Assembly (NCBI GenBank): GCA_937975715.1
Contig: CALJUA010000110.1
Coordinates: 1-9,359, forward strand
Reading direction: 5' to 3'
Source of the DNA: an uncultured Candidatus Planktophila sp.
GTDB lineage: Bacteria > Actinomycetota > Actinomycetes > Nanopelagicales > Nanopelagicaceae
Length of the DNA: 9,359 nucleotides
Below are positions 1-6,565 of this stretch, one piece after another. The notes under the pieces are model-generated. The model was not told where the DNA came from, ran no database searches, and worked only from the letters and a program-made list of their open reading frames with translations. Positions within the stretch are counted from its first letter, which is position 1. Each line of letters opens with the position of its first letter. The position numbers and the translations under genes were made by a program.

Positions 1-544
1 GTATTCCCATCAGTATTTTCTTAGCGGTCTCTAATTGCTCGGGTCTATCAATATCCAATAAGTATACGGGCCGCGAAACGTGAACGTGATCTACTTTTAA
101 TTTCGAGATAAGACCGCGCACGGATTCATTGTCATAACTCTTATAACTCTTGAGCGCTTCTTTTAGCGATTCTGTGCGGAATAACCCCGATAAAGGCTGA
201 GCAAAACCGTCTTCATCGAGCGGAAGAACTCCATCGTTAACAAGTTGATCCGCAAGTTCATTAAGAAGCAGAGGCGTGAATGGCATATCCGTTGCAAAGA
301 TTGCGGTGAGCTCATCGTCAGCGTATCGAATACCTGCAGCAATGGCAGATAAAGGTCCCGAATGTTTAGGCTCTTCTTCAATATATAAAGCATCAATTTG
401 AGTAGGTGGACCTACAATAATTAAATTGCATGTGGGAAGATAAGAAACTATTGTCTCGAGGAGAGTTTTTCCAAGCAATACAGCTGATGATTTATCGGAA
501 CCGAATCTCTTGCTGGTCCCACCAGTTAATATGATGACATTCAT
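1..544 (-). CDS. mobA: Molybdenum cofactor guanylyltransferase MobA-like, C-terminus cut by window edge
   Basis: The open frame starts at the ATG at 544-542 and runs off the left edge after about 181 codons; the family is usually about 190-200 residues, so only a short tail is missing. The product is a cytoplasmic nucleotidyltransferase-fold protein that would join GMP from GTP to molybdopterin. Visible signatures are the N-terminal nucleotide-binding loop ILTGGTSKRFGSDK (residues 5-18, matching LAGGxSxRMGxDK), HSGPLSAIAAG at 61-71, the metal-binding ATDMPF at 84-89, QPLSGLFR at 116-123, SVRGLI at 141-146 and DIDRPEQL at 164-171 (the usual N-x-N/D-T-P-E-x-L position). Its ATG overlaps the modB TGA as ATGA and no good ribosome-binding site precedes it, so translation is probably coupled to modB. 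That neighbourhood favours a Mo-cofactor role over the related CTP/UTP transferases such as MocA. Confidence 0.85.
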   Translation of the reverse strand, partial: MNVIILTGGTSKRFGSDKSSAVLLGKTLLETIVSYLPTCNLIIVGPPTQIDALYIEEEPKHSGPLSAIAAGIRYADDELTAIFATDMPFTPLLLNELADQLVNDGVLPLDEDGFAQPLSGLFRTESLKEALKSYKSYDNESVRGLISKLKVDHVHVSRPVYLLDIDRPEQLETAKKILMGI

Positions 545-1311
545 CTAAAAGTAGCTCGCAGTTGTTTACGAAGAATAAAGACAATCGATATAGCAACGAC
601 CAACATGAGGATCGCATAACTATAAGCAGATTCAACGTCGACATCTAACTGTTGGTAGATATACATCGGCCAGGTCTGCGTTGTATTGGGGAAAGAACCA
701 GCAAACATCAGCGTTGCACCGAATTCACCGATGGCACGTGCCCAGGCGAGTAAACCTGCCGTAATAATCGTGTTAAATGATTGAGGGATAACAATCTTTG
801 CGAAGAGCTCGCCTCCGCTGACGCGATCGATTACTGCTGCATCCTCTATTTCGCGAGGCAGGTTTCGAAAACTAGATTCGCAGATAAGAACAACAAAGGG
901 CAATGCGACAAAAAGTCCGCTTAATACCACTGCAACTGATGTAAACGGCAGTGTGATTCCCGTCAGGTCATAGAGCGGTTTTCCAAGCACTCCACTTCTG
1001 CCAAAGAGTGCCAAGAGAGCTAAGCCAGCAACGGTTGGTGGAAGGACTATTGGCGCAAGAATAAGTGGACGAATTACGCTCACAAAATTCTTCGAAGATT
1101 TGGCAAGGACCCACGCCAAAGGGACTCCCAGCAGTAACGCTAAAAGAGTTGCCAGAAGCGATGTCCACAATGAGAGCTTGACTGCAGATAAGTCAGAGAA
1201 ATTACTGAGTAGGTGACTCCACGGAGTCTTGAGAACTAACGCACCCAGAGGTGCAACTACTACAAATCCGGCAATAATTGCGAGTATTCGAAGGCGATAT
1301 CCGATCTTCAT
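541..1311 (-). CDS. modB: Molybdate ABC transporter permease ModB
   Basis: A 256-residue integral membrane protein, the channel subunit of the molybdate importer, which would work with ModA and an ATPase ModC. About six hydrophobic segments can be seen (roughly residues 8-28, 44-70, 80-104, 122-144, 183-204 and 229-247). The cytoplasmic EAA-type coupling loop lies at 156-178 (EDAAVIDRVSGGELF followed by KIVIPQS), and ARAIGEFGATLMFAG at 191-205 is the typical stretch that follows it in ModB/CysT-type permeases. The length is normal for the family. The start ATG (1311-1309) overlaps the modA TGA as ATGA, and no Shine-Dalgarno is obvious, which points to re-initiation after modA. A sulfate or tungstate permease is the alternative; the adjacent modA and mobA favour molybdate. 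Confidence 0.92.
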   Translation of the reverse strand: MKIGYRLRILAIIAGFVVVAPLGALVLKTPWSHLLSNFSDLSAVKLSLWTSLLATLLALLLGVPLAWVLAKSSKNFVSVIRPLILAPIVLPPTVAGLALLALFGRSGVLGKPLYDLTGITLPFTSVAVVLSGLFVALPFVVLICESSFRNLPREIEDAAVIDRVSGGELFAKIVIPQSFNTIITAGLLAWARAIGEFGATLMFAGSFPNTTQTWPMYIYQQLDVDVESAYSYAILMLVVAISIVFILRKQLRATFR

Positions 1312-2054
1312 GAAAGCCCAAAACCATAACTCTGTAGCAGCTTTCTACTCTCACGTGAAAGTAAGAACTGATACACCTTCTTGGATTGATAAGTCTTTGA
1401 TAAATCTCCGATCTTGTATTGAGTTACAGCTGCCTTCTTATCTTTAAATTGAATTCCCCTGATTTTAGTTCTATTGGCGACCACATCAGATTGATAGACA
1501 ACTGCAGCATCGACTTCTCCAGCAAGAAGTTTAGAGATCACACTGCCGGCCATTGGCTCGAGTGATTTGGGAGTGCTCGTAATTCCTTCAGCTGCAATCG
1601 CTCGTTGAGCCGCTCTACCGCAAGGAATCTGATTCGCACATCTAATCCAGATAATTCCATGATTGAGTTGACTTGTTTTTCTAATCTTTGAATTGATTGG
1701 AACTGCAAGCACGACAGAATTCTTCAAATAATTTCTTCCAGTAGATACTCGCTTCATATCTTCTGGCGATGCTGAAATGTAGATGTCAGCCTTTGCACCT
1801 TCAGATATCTGGGTTGCAAGTGTCGTTGACGCGCTAAAAACAAATCTAATTTTGATATCAGGATTCGATGAATCAAATAACTTTCCCAATTTCGTGTGGC
1901 TCTCTGCCAGGCTTGATGCAGCGAAAACAACCACCTGATCCTGAGCGTTAGCCACAGGAGGATTTGTCGCGAGAATGATGAGTAAGGATAGTGAAATCAA
2001 AAGCGGTTTAAGTGAAAGTCGCGAAAGAGTCGATGTGTAAATTTCGCTCTTCAT
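1308..2054 (-). CDS. modA: Molybdate-binding protein ModA, secreted
   Basis: A 248-residue solute-binding protein that captures molybdate outside the membrane and delivers it to ModB. Residues 1-37 form a Sec signal peptide: basic start, hydrophobic core about 17-30, and ANA before QDQ as a signal peptidase I site. There is no lipobox cysteine, although binding proteins of Gram-positive bacteria are usually lipoproteins. The mature part shows VVFAASSLA (42-50) and FSASTTLATQI (73-83), whose serines are in the places that bind the oxyanion, then ADIYISASPEDM (89-100) and VDAAVVYQSDV (181-191), whose tyrosine is at the conserved ligand position. Two cysteines, C139 and C145, could form a disulfide. 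It is the first gene of modA-modB-mobA. The ATG at 2054-2052 is preceded only by a weak GAAGA; a -10-like TAGACT at 2069-2064 would give an almost leaderless mRNA. Confidence 0.92.
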   Translation of the reverse strand: MKSEIYTSTLSRLSLKPLLISLSLLIILATNPPVANAQDQVVVFAASSLAESHTKLGKLFDSSNPDIKIRFVFSASTTLATQISEGAKADIYISASPEDMKRVSTGRNYLKNSVVLAVPINSKIRKTSQLNHGIIWIRCANQIPCGRAAQRAIAAEGITSTPKSLEPMAGSVISKLLAGEVDAAVVYQSDVVANRTKIRGIQFKDKKAAVTQYKIGDLSKTYQSKKVYQFLLSRESRKLLQSYGFGLS

Positions 2055-2063
2055 AATATCTTC

Positions 2064-2069
2064 AGTCTA
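2064..2069 (-). promoter_or_regulatory. Candidate -10 box of modA (TAGACT)
   Basis: Read on the minus strand this is TAGACT, matching the TANNNT -10 consensus of actinobacterial housekeeping promoters, ending 9 bases before the modA ATG. Transcription would start within a few bases of the start codon, giving a nearly leaderless message, which is common in this phylum. No convincing -35 box is found about 17 bases upstream, so this is a weak prediction. Confidence 0.3.
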
Positions 2070-2199
2070 CTACGGAGCGAAATGAGTACACATCCCAGTT
2101 GCCGACAATAGCCATACTGTGAGCAAGGTCTTTCGTATGTGGATACTAACCGCGCATTTCGGGTTCACGGCCAGCAGGTCCTACAGCTTCCTTAAGCGC

Positions 2200-2205
2200 T
2201 AAAGT
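2200..2205 (+). promoter_or_regulatory. Candidate -10 box of the DUF4862-like gene (TAAAGT)
   Basis: TAAAGT fits TANNNT and is followed by exactly six bases and then the GTG start at 2212. The predicted transcription start would be the first base of the start codon, i.e. a leaderless mRNA. This agrees with the absence of a good Shine-Dalgarno before this gene. The -35 position (about 2177-2182, GGTCCT) does not resemble a consensus. Confidence 0.3.
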
Positions 2206-2211
2206 GGCAGT

Positions 2212-3144
2212 GTGAATGAATATGTCGTTGGCGCCTATCCTTCATCTCCAGCTCATAGAACTTGGAGCCCTGACTTAGAAGAGGAGTTTTTTACACTCCT
2301 CGCCAACGATTCTCGCGTTGGTTCTCTCGAGTTACCCTGGACTGGTGCGATGCACCCTCTTGACACAGACTGGCTCCATGCCAACTTTCCCCGAAATTTA
2401 AATGCCGTTATCACGACTATCCCTTTTGTGATGGGGCAGCTTGGCAAAAATCCCAACTATGGAATCGCTTCGCCGGATGAAATAGGAAGAAAAACGGCAA
2501 TTGCACATGTGCGAGAAGTTCTCTCAACTATCAATGAGTTTCATGAGAAAGCTGGTCGAAAAGTGGTTTCTCTCGTAGAAATCCACTCTGCTCCTCGCAA
2601 AATTGGTACATCTTCTCAACTGGCAAAATCTCTACAAGAAATTTCTTCATGGGATTGGCGGGGCGTGAAGCTCGCCATCGAACATTGTGACGCATTTGTT
2701 TCTGGTCAAGCTCCAGAGAAAGGCTTCTTATCTCTGCATGAAGAGATAAATGCCATTCAAAGTTCCGGAAGTGATGTTGGGATATTTATTAACTGGGGAC
2801 GATCTGTCATTGAATTCAGAGATGCGGATCGCGTTATCGAACATATCGAGAGCGCAAAGGGTTCCAATCTTCTTCGTGGGCTAATTTTCTCTGGTGCTTC
2901 GGCGGTCGACGGTCAATTTGGTTACCCATGGATTGATGCGCACCTCCCTTTTAAGAAGAGCGCGTCACATCCATTTGGTGAATCAAATTCTTTGCTCACT
3001 GAAGATTTGGCTCATCGTGCCATGACTGCTGCAGGTGACTTGCAGTGGCTAGGGATCAAGATGGGTTGGCCAAGTAATGTTCCTGGAACTGTAGAGGAGC
3101 GCTATCAGATGCTCTCAGCGGCAATGGATGTGTTGGATTCTTAA
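2212..3144 (+). CDS. DUF4862-like protein, probable TIM-barrel sugar isomerase/epimerase-type enzyme
   Basis: A 310-residue cytoplasmic protein without signal peptide or membrane segments. From memory it resembles the uncharacterised DUF4862 family, which has about this length; no function is established that I know of. Acidic and histidine residues fall at the ends of predicted beta strands, as in the xylose-isomerase-like TIM barrels: SLELPW (E40), SLVEIHSAP (E123, H125), KLAIEHCDAF (E157, H158, D160), IFINWGRSVIE (N194, W195), LIFSGAS (S227) and WIDAHLPF (D242, H244). These could be divalent-metal and sugar ligands, which is an inference. The start is GTG at 2212-2214; no in-frame ATG lies near it, and the N-terminal YVVGAYP strand begins at once. 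It is transcribed alone, divergent from modA, and ends with TAA directly against the stop of the sialic-acid operon, so it may act on a metabolite of that pathway. Real gene: near certain. Family: fairly sure. Activity: unknown. Confidence 0.75.
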   Translation: MNEYVVGAYPSSPAHRTWSPDLEEEFFTLLANDSRVGSLELPWTGAMHPLDTDWLHANFPRNLNAVITTIPFVMGQLGKNPNYGIASPDEIGRKTAIAHVREVLSTINEFHEKAGRKVVSLVEIHSAPRKIGTSSQLAKSLQEISSWDWRGVKLAIEHCDAFVSGQAPEKGFLSLHEEINAIQSSGSDVGIFINWGRSVIEFRDADRVIEHIESAKGSNLLRGLIFSGASAVDGQFGYPWIDAHLPFKKSASHPFGESNSLLTEDLAHRAMTAAGDLQWLGIKMGWPSNVPGTVEERYQMLSAAMDVLDS

Positions 3145-4035
3145 TTAATTGAAGCGGATCCATTTAAAGAGATTTTCAACTCCATCAGGAAAAATCTCCG
3201 CAGCTTTTTCTGCACCGACCAAGTGATCGGCTTCTGCGTCAATGTAATTGCAATCGAGTAATGCTGAAACTCGCTCCTGAATCAACTTTACATATAGCTT
3301 GCTGCGTGTAAGCCCGCCGGTCAGGACGATAAAAGGTTTCTCGCCATTAGTGTTCTTGAGTTTGCTCCAGGCACTGTTAACCGTTGCAGCGAGAAGATCC
3401 GCACCACCCTCTAAAACTTTAAGTGCTGATTGCACACCTTCTTCTGCGCCTTGGACAACTGTTTTTGCAGTAGTAATACATAAGAGAGATGCCTCTGGAC
3501 CAACCTTGTTGACGATTGCATCTAATTGAGCGAGCTCTTCTCTGAGCAGTTCAACAAGTTCTGGTGCATTGTCTCGCCCATCGAGAGTTGCGATTGCTCG
3601 GCGTAGCGCCGCTTGGCCGAGCCAGAAACCGCTGCCGAAATCACCGAAAATAGAGCCTTTTCCATCCGTATGAGCGAACTCCCCTTGATTGCCTGAAATT
3701 GCAACGACCCCGCTGCCAATTGTCAATACGACTCCGCACTGAGAGCCAAGTGCTCCTACGAAAGCAGCAAAGCCATCATCCATGATTGCAATGTTTTTGC
3801 TCTTGAAGTGAGTTCGGCAGAGCTCGCCAATTTCATTTTCGTTCTTTACTTTTCCATTGAGGCCGGTCAGACTGAGAAAGACATTCTCATATTCATTGCT
3901 TGGGATAGCTTTAAAAATCATCTCCAACGTCTCAAGAGTCGATGCGTTAGTGGTCTTTGCTATCGGCATGGAGGAGATGTCATCACCACTCTTGATGCGG
4001 ACACCTGATTGACCCAGATCGATTATCAGATTCAT
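3145..4035 (-). CDS. BadF/BadG/BcrA/BcrD-family (NagK-like) amino-sugar kinase
   Basis: A 296-residue ASKHA-fold kinase, the last gene of the sialic-acid operon. ATP-binding elements are visible in order: phosphate-1 loop IIDLGQSGVR (4-13), the catalytic-aspartate region IAIMDDGFAAFVGA (82-95, D86/D87), phosphate-2 LTIGSGVVAI (104-113), the family block GKGSIFGDFGSGFWLG (125-140) and the adenosine motif VLTGGLTRS (237-245). This is the pattern of N-acetylglucosamine kinases of the BadF family, not of ROK kinases; the ROK zinc-binding Cys/His motif is absent. Its likely substrate is GlcNAc or ManNAc derived from sialic acid, which sequence alone cannot settle. The ATG (4035-4033) overlaps the sialidase TGA as ATGA, with a strong GGAGG five bases upstream. 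The gene is full length, and no terminator is seen after it. Confidence 0.85.
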   Translation of the reverse strand: MNLIIDLGQSGVRIKSGDDISSMPIAKTTNASTLETLEMIFKAIPSNEYENVFLSLTGLNGKVKNENEIGELCRTHFKSKNIAIMDDGFAAFVGALGSQCGVVLTIGSGVVAISGNQGEFAHTDGKGSIFGDFGSGFWLGQAALRRAIATLDGRDNAPELVELLREELAQLDAIVNKVGPEASLLCITTAKTVVQGAEEGVQSALKVLEGGADLLAATVNSAWSKLKNTNGEKPFIVLTGGLTRSKLYVKLIQERVSALLDCNYIDAEADHLVGAEKAAEIFPDGVENLFKWIRFN

Positions 4036-5618
4036 AGCGCCTCCGGTTCTGTCAATGGCAACCCCGTCTTAACGGAGAGAGAGATAGATACTTCTTCTCC
4101 CACTTTAATGTCGCCAAGCTTAGCCTGGTATGAAATTGAAATTGTGGCAACGCCGGTTCTTATATCCGCCTCTGATACCTTCTGCCGAATGTCCAGAAAG
4201 ATGACTTTCTCGGCTGGGCTCAATACATTTCGCTGAATGCATGTACCGCTATTAAGGTGCGAAATTGTTAAGTCATGAAGTTTTGCTGCGCTCTGATTTG
4301 CTAGTCGTCCACTCATACGAATCTCGTCTCCTAAGTGAAGTCCAGGTGAGATCGGTCCCAGCATGAGATCGTATTCAGCAGAGGTGAAGAGAGGATCACC
4401 ACTCGTTGAGCCACCTACCGGTCCCACCTCTTTTCTTTCAGTGAGATTAAATTGGGACATATCAACCTCAGGAACGAGTGGTCTCTCTTTCGAGATCAAA
4501 GACAGTGCTCCTTGATTCCGTGCCGGAATAATGCACCGTGGAATTATTGTGAATTCGATTCCGTGTTCACTAACAAGGTCAATAGGTAATTGATCAATCG
4601 ACTTGAAATCATTGAGGGACACGCGCGTAAATACGATTTCACTGTAGGAGTTTCTTTCAAAGAGCACACCTACATTTCCATCCGCTAATTCGCAGACTGT
4701 CGAATACGCTGAGCTGCCAAGTTCTAGAAGAACTGCTTCTGGCCAACTCTTACCTCCATCAAGTGAGCGTTTTACAAGGGTTTTTCGTCGCAAATCTTGA
4801 TCATGGTTGTGGCTACAGATAAGCGATCCATCACTCATTAAGCAAAGTGACCCATTATCGCTAGGGTCTGGCAATTCTTTATCTGGTGCGTGACCCTCAA
4901 TTGTTAATCCGCCATCTCGCGATATGGCGCGCATCCGAAATGGCGTAGCGCGAGAATGAATCAGGATTGTGCCATCGCCAAGACTTTCAATTGCAGTCTC
5001 ATTTCCGCCGGGTATTTCAGCTCCTAATGACCAAGTTTGCCCATGATCATCACTGAAACCAATCGAGGAGAGTAATTGGGGGCCACGCCGCAAAACAAAT
5101 GTCTGTAATAGACGTCCGGCAAATTTACCGTGCTTTACTCGTGCACCGGACCCTGATGTTGCAAAGATTCCCTCTGTCTGTGAATCCTTCAATTGATCGG
5201 TGATGAAATCGTGTGTCCATGTGGCACCATCATCATCTGAGATTGAACGAGCAATATGTGCGATTTTTGGATCTTCTGGACTTGACCCCACGACACTTTC
5301 AAAGAATCCTGCATCCCGCGTGTACTGGTAGAGCACGATGATGCGACCTAATTCTCCGTAGGTGGGATCGACGATGATGCTCGCATCACCGTATCCAGAC
5401 GTTCCTTCATGTTTACGAAAGATTTTTTGATCCGACCAGGATTTTCCGCAATCGTCACTTATCCTCATGACCAGATCTATGGGTGCGGGCAGATCGTCGA
5501 AGTCTGCACGGCCATCATAGATAGCAATCAGGCGGCCGCTCTTTGTCACAGCTAGCGCAGGAATTCGATATTGCCGATAGCCACCCTCACCTCTAAGAGC
5601 AAGCCTTACATGCTCCAT
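4032..5618 (-). CDS. nanH: Exo-alpha-sialidase (GH33 neuraminidase) with C-terminal Ig-like domain
   Basis: A 528-residue six-bladed beta-propeller sialidase that would release terminal sialic acid from glycans. The family marker YRIPAL (R18 of the Arg triad) is followed by YDGR (34-37) and a candidate acid/base D42. Asp-boxes (SxDxGxTW) occur at 54-61, 127-134, 189-196 and 285-292, plus a degenerate one ending in Ile at 233-240. By family spacing E207 is the general base, R223 and R277/R278 the other triad arginines and Y305 (SSAYSTVCEL) the nucleophile, with E321 nearby. All key residues are therefore present. Residues about 415-517 look like an Ig-like/DUF11-type module (LHLGDEIRMSG, LSPAEKV, KVSEADIRTG) as in the Micromonospora viridifaciens enzyme. 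No signal peptide is present: the propeller begins at about residue 14. The ATG lies 5 bases after the nanA stop with no clear ribosome-binding site, so it is probably translationally coupled. Confidence 0.93.
   Translation of the reverse strand: MEHVRLALRGEGGYRQYRIPALAVTKSGRLIAIYDGRADFDDLPAPIDLVMRISDDCGKSWSDQKIFRKHEGTSGYGDASIIVDPTYGELGRIIVLYQYTRDAGFFESVVGSSPEDPKIAHIARSISDDDGATWTHDFITDQLKDSQTEGIFATSGSGARVKHGKFAGRLLQTFVLRRGPQLLSSIGFSDDHGQTWSLGAEIPGGNETAIESLGDGTILIHSRATPFRMRAISRDGGLTIEGHAPDKELPDPSDNGSLCLMSDGSLICSHNHDQDLRRKTLVKRSLDGGKSWPEAVLLELGSSAYSTVCELADGNVGVLFERNSYSEIVFTRVSLNDFKSIDQLPIDLVSEHGIEFTIIPRCIIPARNQGALSLISKERPLVPEVDMSQFNLTERKEVGPVGGSTSGDPLFTSAEYDLMLGPISPGLHLGDEIRMSGRLANQSAAKLHDLTISHLNSGTCIQRNVLSPAEKVIFLDIRQKVSEADIRTGVATISISYQAKLGDIKVGEEVSISLSVKTGLPLTEPEAL
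4040..4044 (-). promoter_or_regulatory. Ribosome-binding site GGAGG of the kinase gene
   Basis: On the minus strand GGAGG lies five bases before the kinase ATG, inside the end of the sialidase gene. It supports the start choice and shows that the kinase can initiate independently of re-initiation, in contrast to the weak signal before the sialidase. Confidence 0.7.
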
Positions 5619-5623
5619 TGTAG

Positions 5624-6565
5624 TTAGAGCAGTCCAGCCTGCTTCAAGAATGGTGTGATTGCGGAAATCTCTGCCTCATTCAGTGCAATCGCTGGTGGAG
5701 CAGTGCGCGCATCTTCGATGATTCCGAGCAGTTTAAGTCCGGCCTTGAAAGCGCCGATTGCTGATGATCCACGACCCATACGGCCAGGAGCTCCAACATC
5801 GACCAGGCCAAACATCTCAAAGAGTCTTTCTTGTTCAGCTTTTGCAGCTGCAAAATCACCTGCGGCAACGAGATCAAATATGCGTACATAGCCGGCTGGA
5901 TCGATATTTCCAATGCCTGGCACTACGCCATCAGCTCCAGCGATAAGGGCGGAATCAACTGTGAGCTCTGAACCCGTCAAGACTTTAAAGTCTTTGAGAC
6001 CGAGCTTCTTTGCTCCCAAGATTACTGCACGGATGCCTGCATCATTTCCTGAAGAATCTTTAAGTCCTGCAATCACACCCTCACTAGCCAACTTTAAAAC
6101 AGTTCCAAGTTCCAGCTTTACACCGTTTACTGCGACAGGAATGTCATATGCATATAGGGGTGTATCAGGGCAAGCTTGCTTGACCAGGCGGAAATGGTTC
6201 TCGATCTCTGCTGGGTGGGTACGAACATAGAAAGGAGCTGTTAAAACAATTCCATCAATACCTGCAGCTACAGCAGCACGTACATGTTCGTTAACACGTA
6301 GCGTAGTCATGTCAATTGCTCCAGCAACGACAGGAACTCGACCTGCGGTTTCATCAAGAGTAATGCGGATAACGTCTGCGCGATTGGCATCAGTGAGGTA
6401 TGCGACTTCACTCGTTGAACCTAGGACAAAGAGTCCATGAACTCCGCCATCAATCAGGTGATTGACTAGACGACGCAGTGACTTCTCATCTACAGAATAA
6501 TCTGCATTGAATGGAGTACATACTGGTGGCACAACTCCTCGAAGTAGCTTTGAATTGTTTGCCAT
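5624..6565 (-). CDS. nanA: Dihydrodipicolinate synthase/N-acetylneuraminate lyase family aldolase, probable sialic acid lyase
   Basis: A 313-residue class I aldolase with a TIM barrel. The Schiff-base lysine is K169 in AGLKDSSGN (166-174). The catalytic tyrosine is Y140 in YAYDIP (138-143). The pyruvate-carboxylate loop is LGSTSE (48-53), where most members have GxTGE. In this operon it most likely splits Neu5Ac into pyruvate and N-acetylmannosamine. However, the motifs are those of the broad DapA-like group (KDSSG also occurs in other 2-keto-acid aldolases), so the substrate rests on the sialidase next door. A DapA biosynthetic role is unlikely because the gene lies between a sugar importer and a sialidase. 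The start ATG shares one base with the preceding TAA (TAATG) and has a good AAGGGAG upstream. Length is slightly above the usual 290-300. Confidence 0.8.
   Translation of the reverse strand: MANNSKLLRGVVPPVCTPFNADYSVDEKSLRRLVNHLIDGGVHGLFVLGSTSEVAYLTDANRADVIRITLDETAGRVPVVAGAIDMTTLRVNEHVRAAVAAGIDGIVLTAPFYVRTHPAEIENHFRLVKQACPDTPLYAYDIPVAVNGVKLELGTVLKLASEGVIAGLKDSSGNDAGIRAVILGAKKLGLKDFKVLTGSELTVDSALIAGADGVVPGIGNIDPAGYVRIFDLVAAGDFAAAKAEQERLFEMFGLVDVGAPGRMGRGSSAIGAFKAGLKLLGIIEDARTAPPAIALNEAEISAITPFLKQAGLL

Larger units (their letters stand above)
2055..2211. promoter_or_regulatory. Divergent intergenic region between modA and the DUF4862-like gene
   Basis: The only non-coding stretch longer than a few bases in the window. 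It must hold the promoters of the leftward mod unit and of the rightward gene at 2212. I see no clear -35 box, no long inverted repeat that could be a ModE site and no riboswitch fold that I recognise. A small GCTT/AAGC inverted repeat at 2186-2197 overlaps the palindromes CTTAAG and AGCGCT but is weak. The close-in -10-like boxes on each side are listed separately. Confidence 0.6.

Noticed and set aside
402..415. Inverted repeat GTAGGT-GG-ACCTAC in mobA
   Set aside because: The arms are six bases with a two-base centre, a chance-level match within coding sequence, and too tight a loop for an RNA hairpin.
2119..2202. Short plus-strand frame of 27 codons from GTG in the intergenic region, a possible leader peptide
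   Set aside because: There is no ribosome-binding site and no run of regulatory codons, its end overlaps the proposed -10 box, and it cannot be told from chance.
2055..2211. Molybdenum-cofactor riboswitch or ModE site upstream of modA
   Set aside because: I could not find the extended inverted repeats of a ModE operator or any part of the Moco RNA consensus that I could recognise; a covariance-model search would be needed to claim one.
2156..2250. Open minus-strand frame across the intergenic region ending in KEAVGPAGREPEMRG, looking like the tail of a protein
   Set aside because: It has no usable start codon, is closed by a stop just upstream, and mostly reads antisense to the start of the plus-strand gene.
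4910..4929. Imperfect 20-bp palindrome (9 of 10 pairs) inside the sialidase gene
   Set aside because: One mismatch in 20 bases is expected by chance at an appreciable rate in 9 kb, and it encodes the degenerate Asp-box, which explains it.
5655..6230. Several overlapping plus-strand frames opposite the aldolase gene
   Set aside because: They are antisense shadows of a well-conserved gene, caused by its codon bias, and show no protein-family features.
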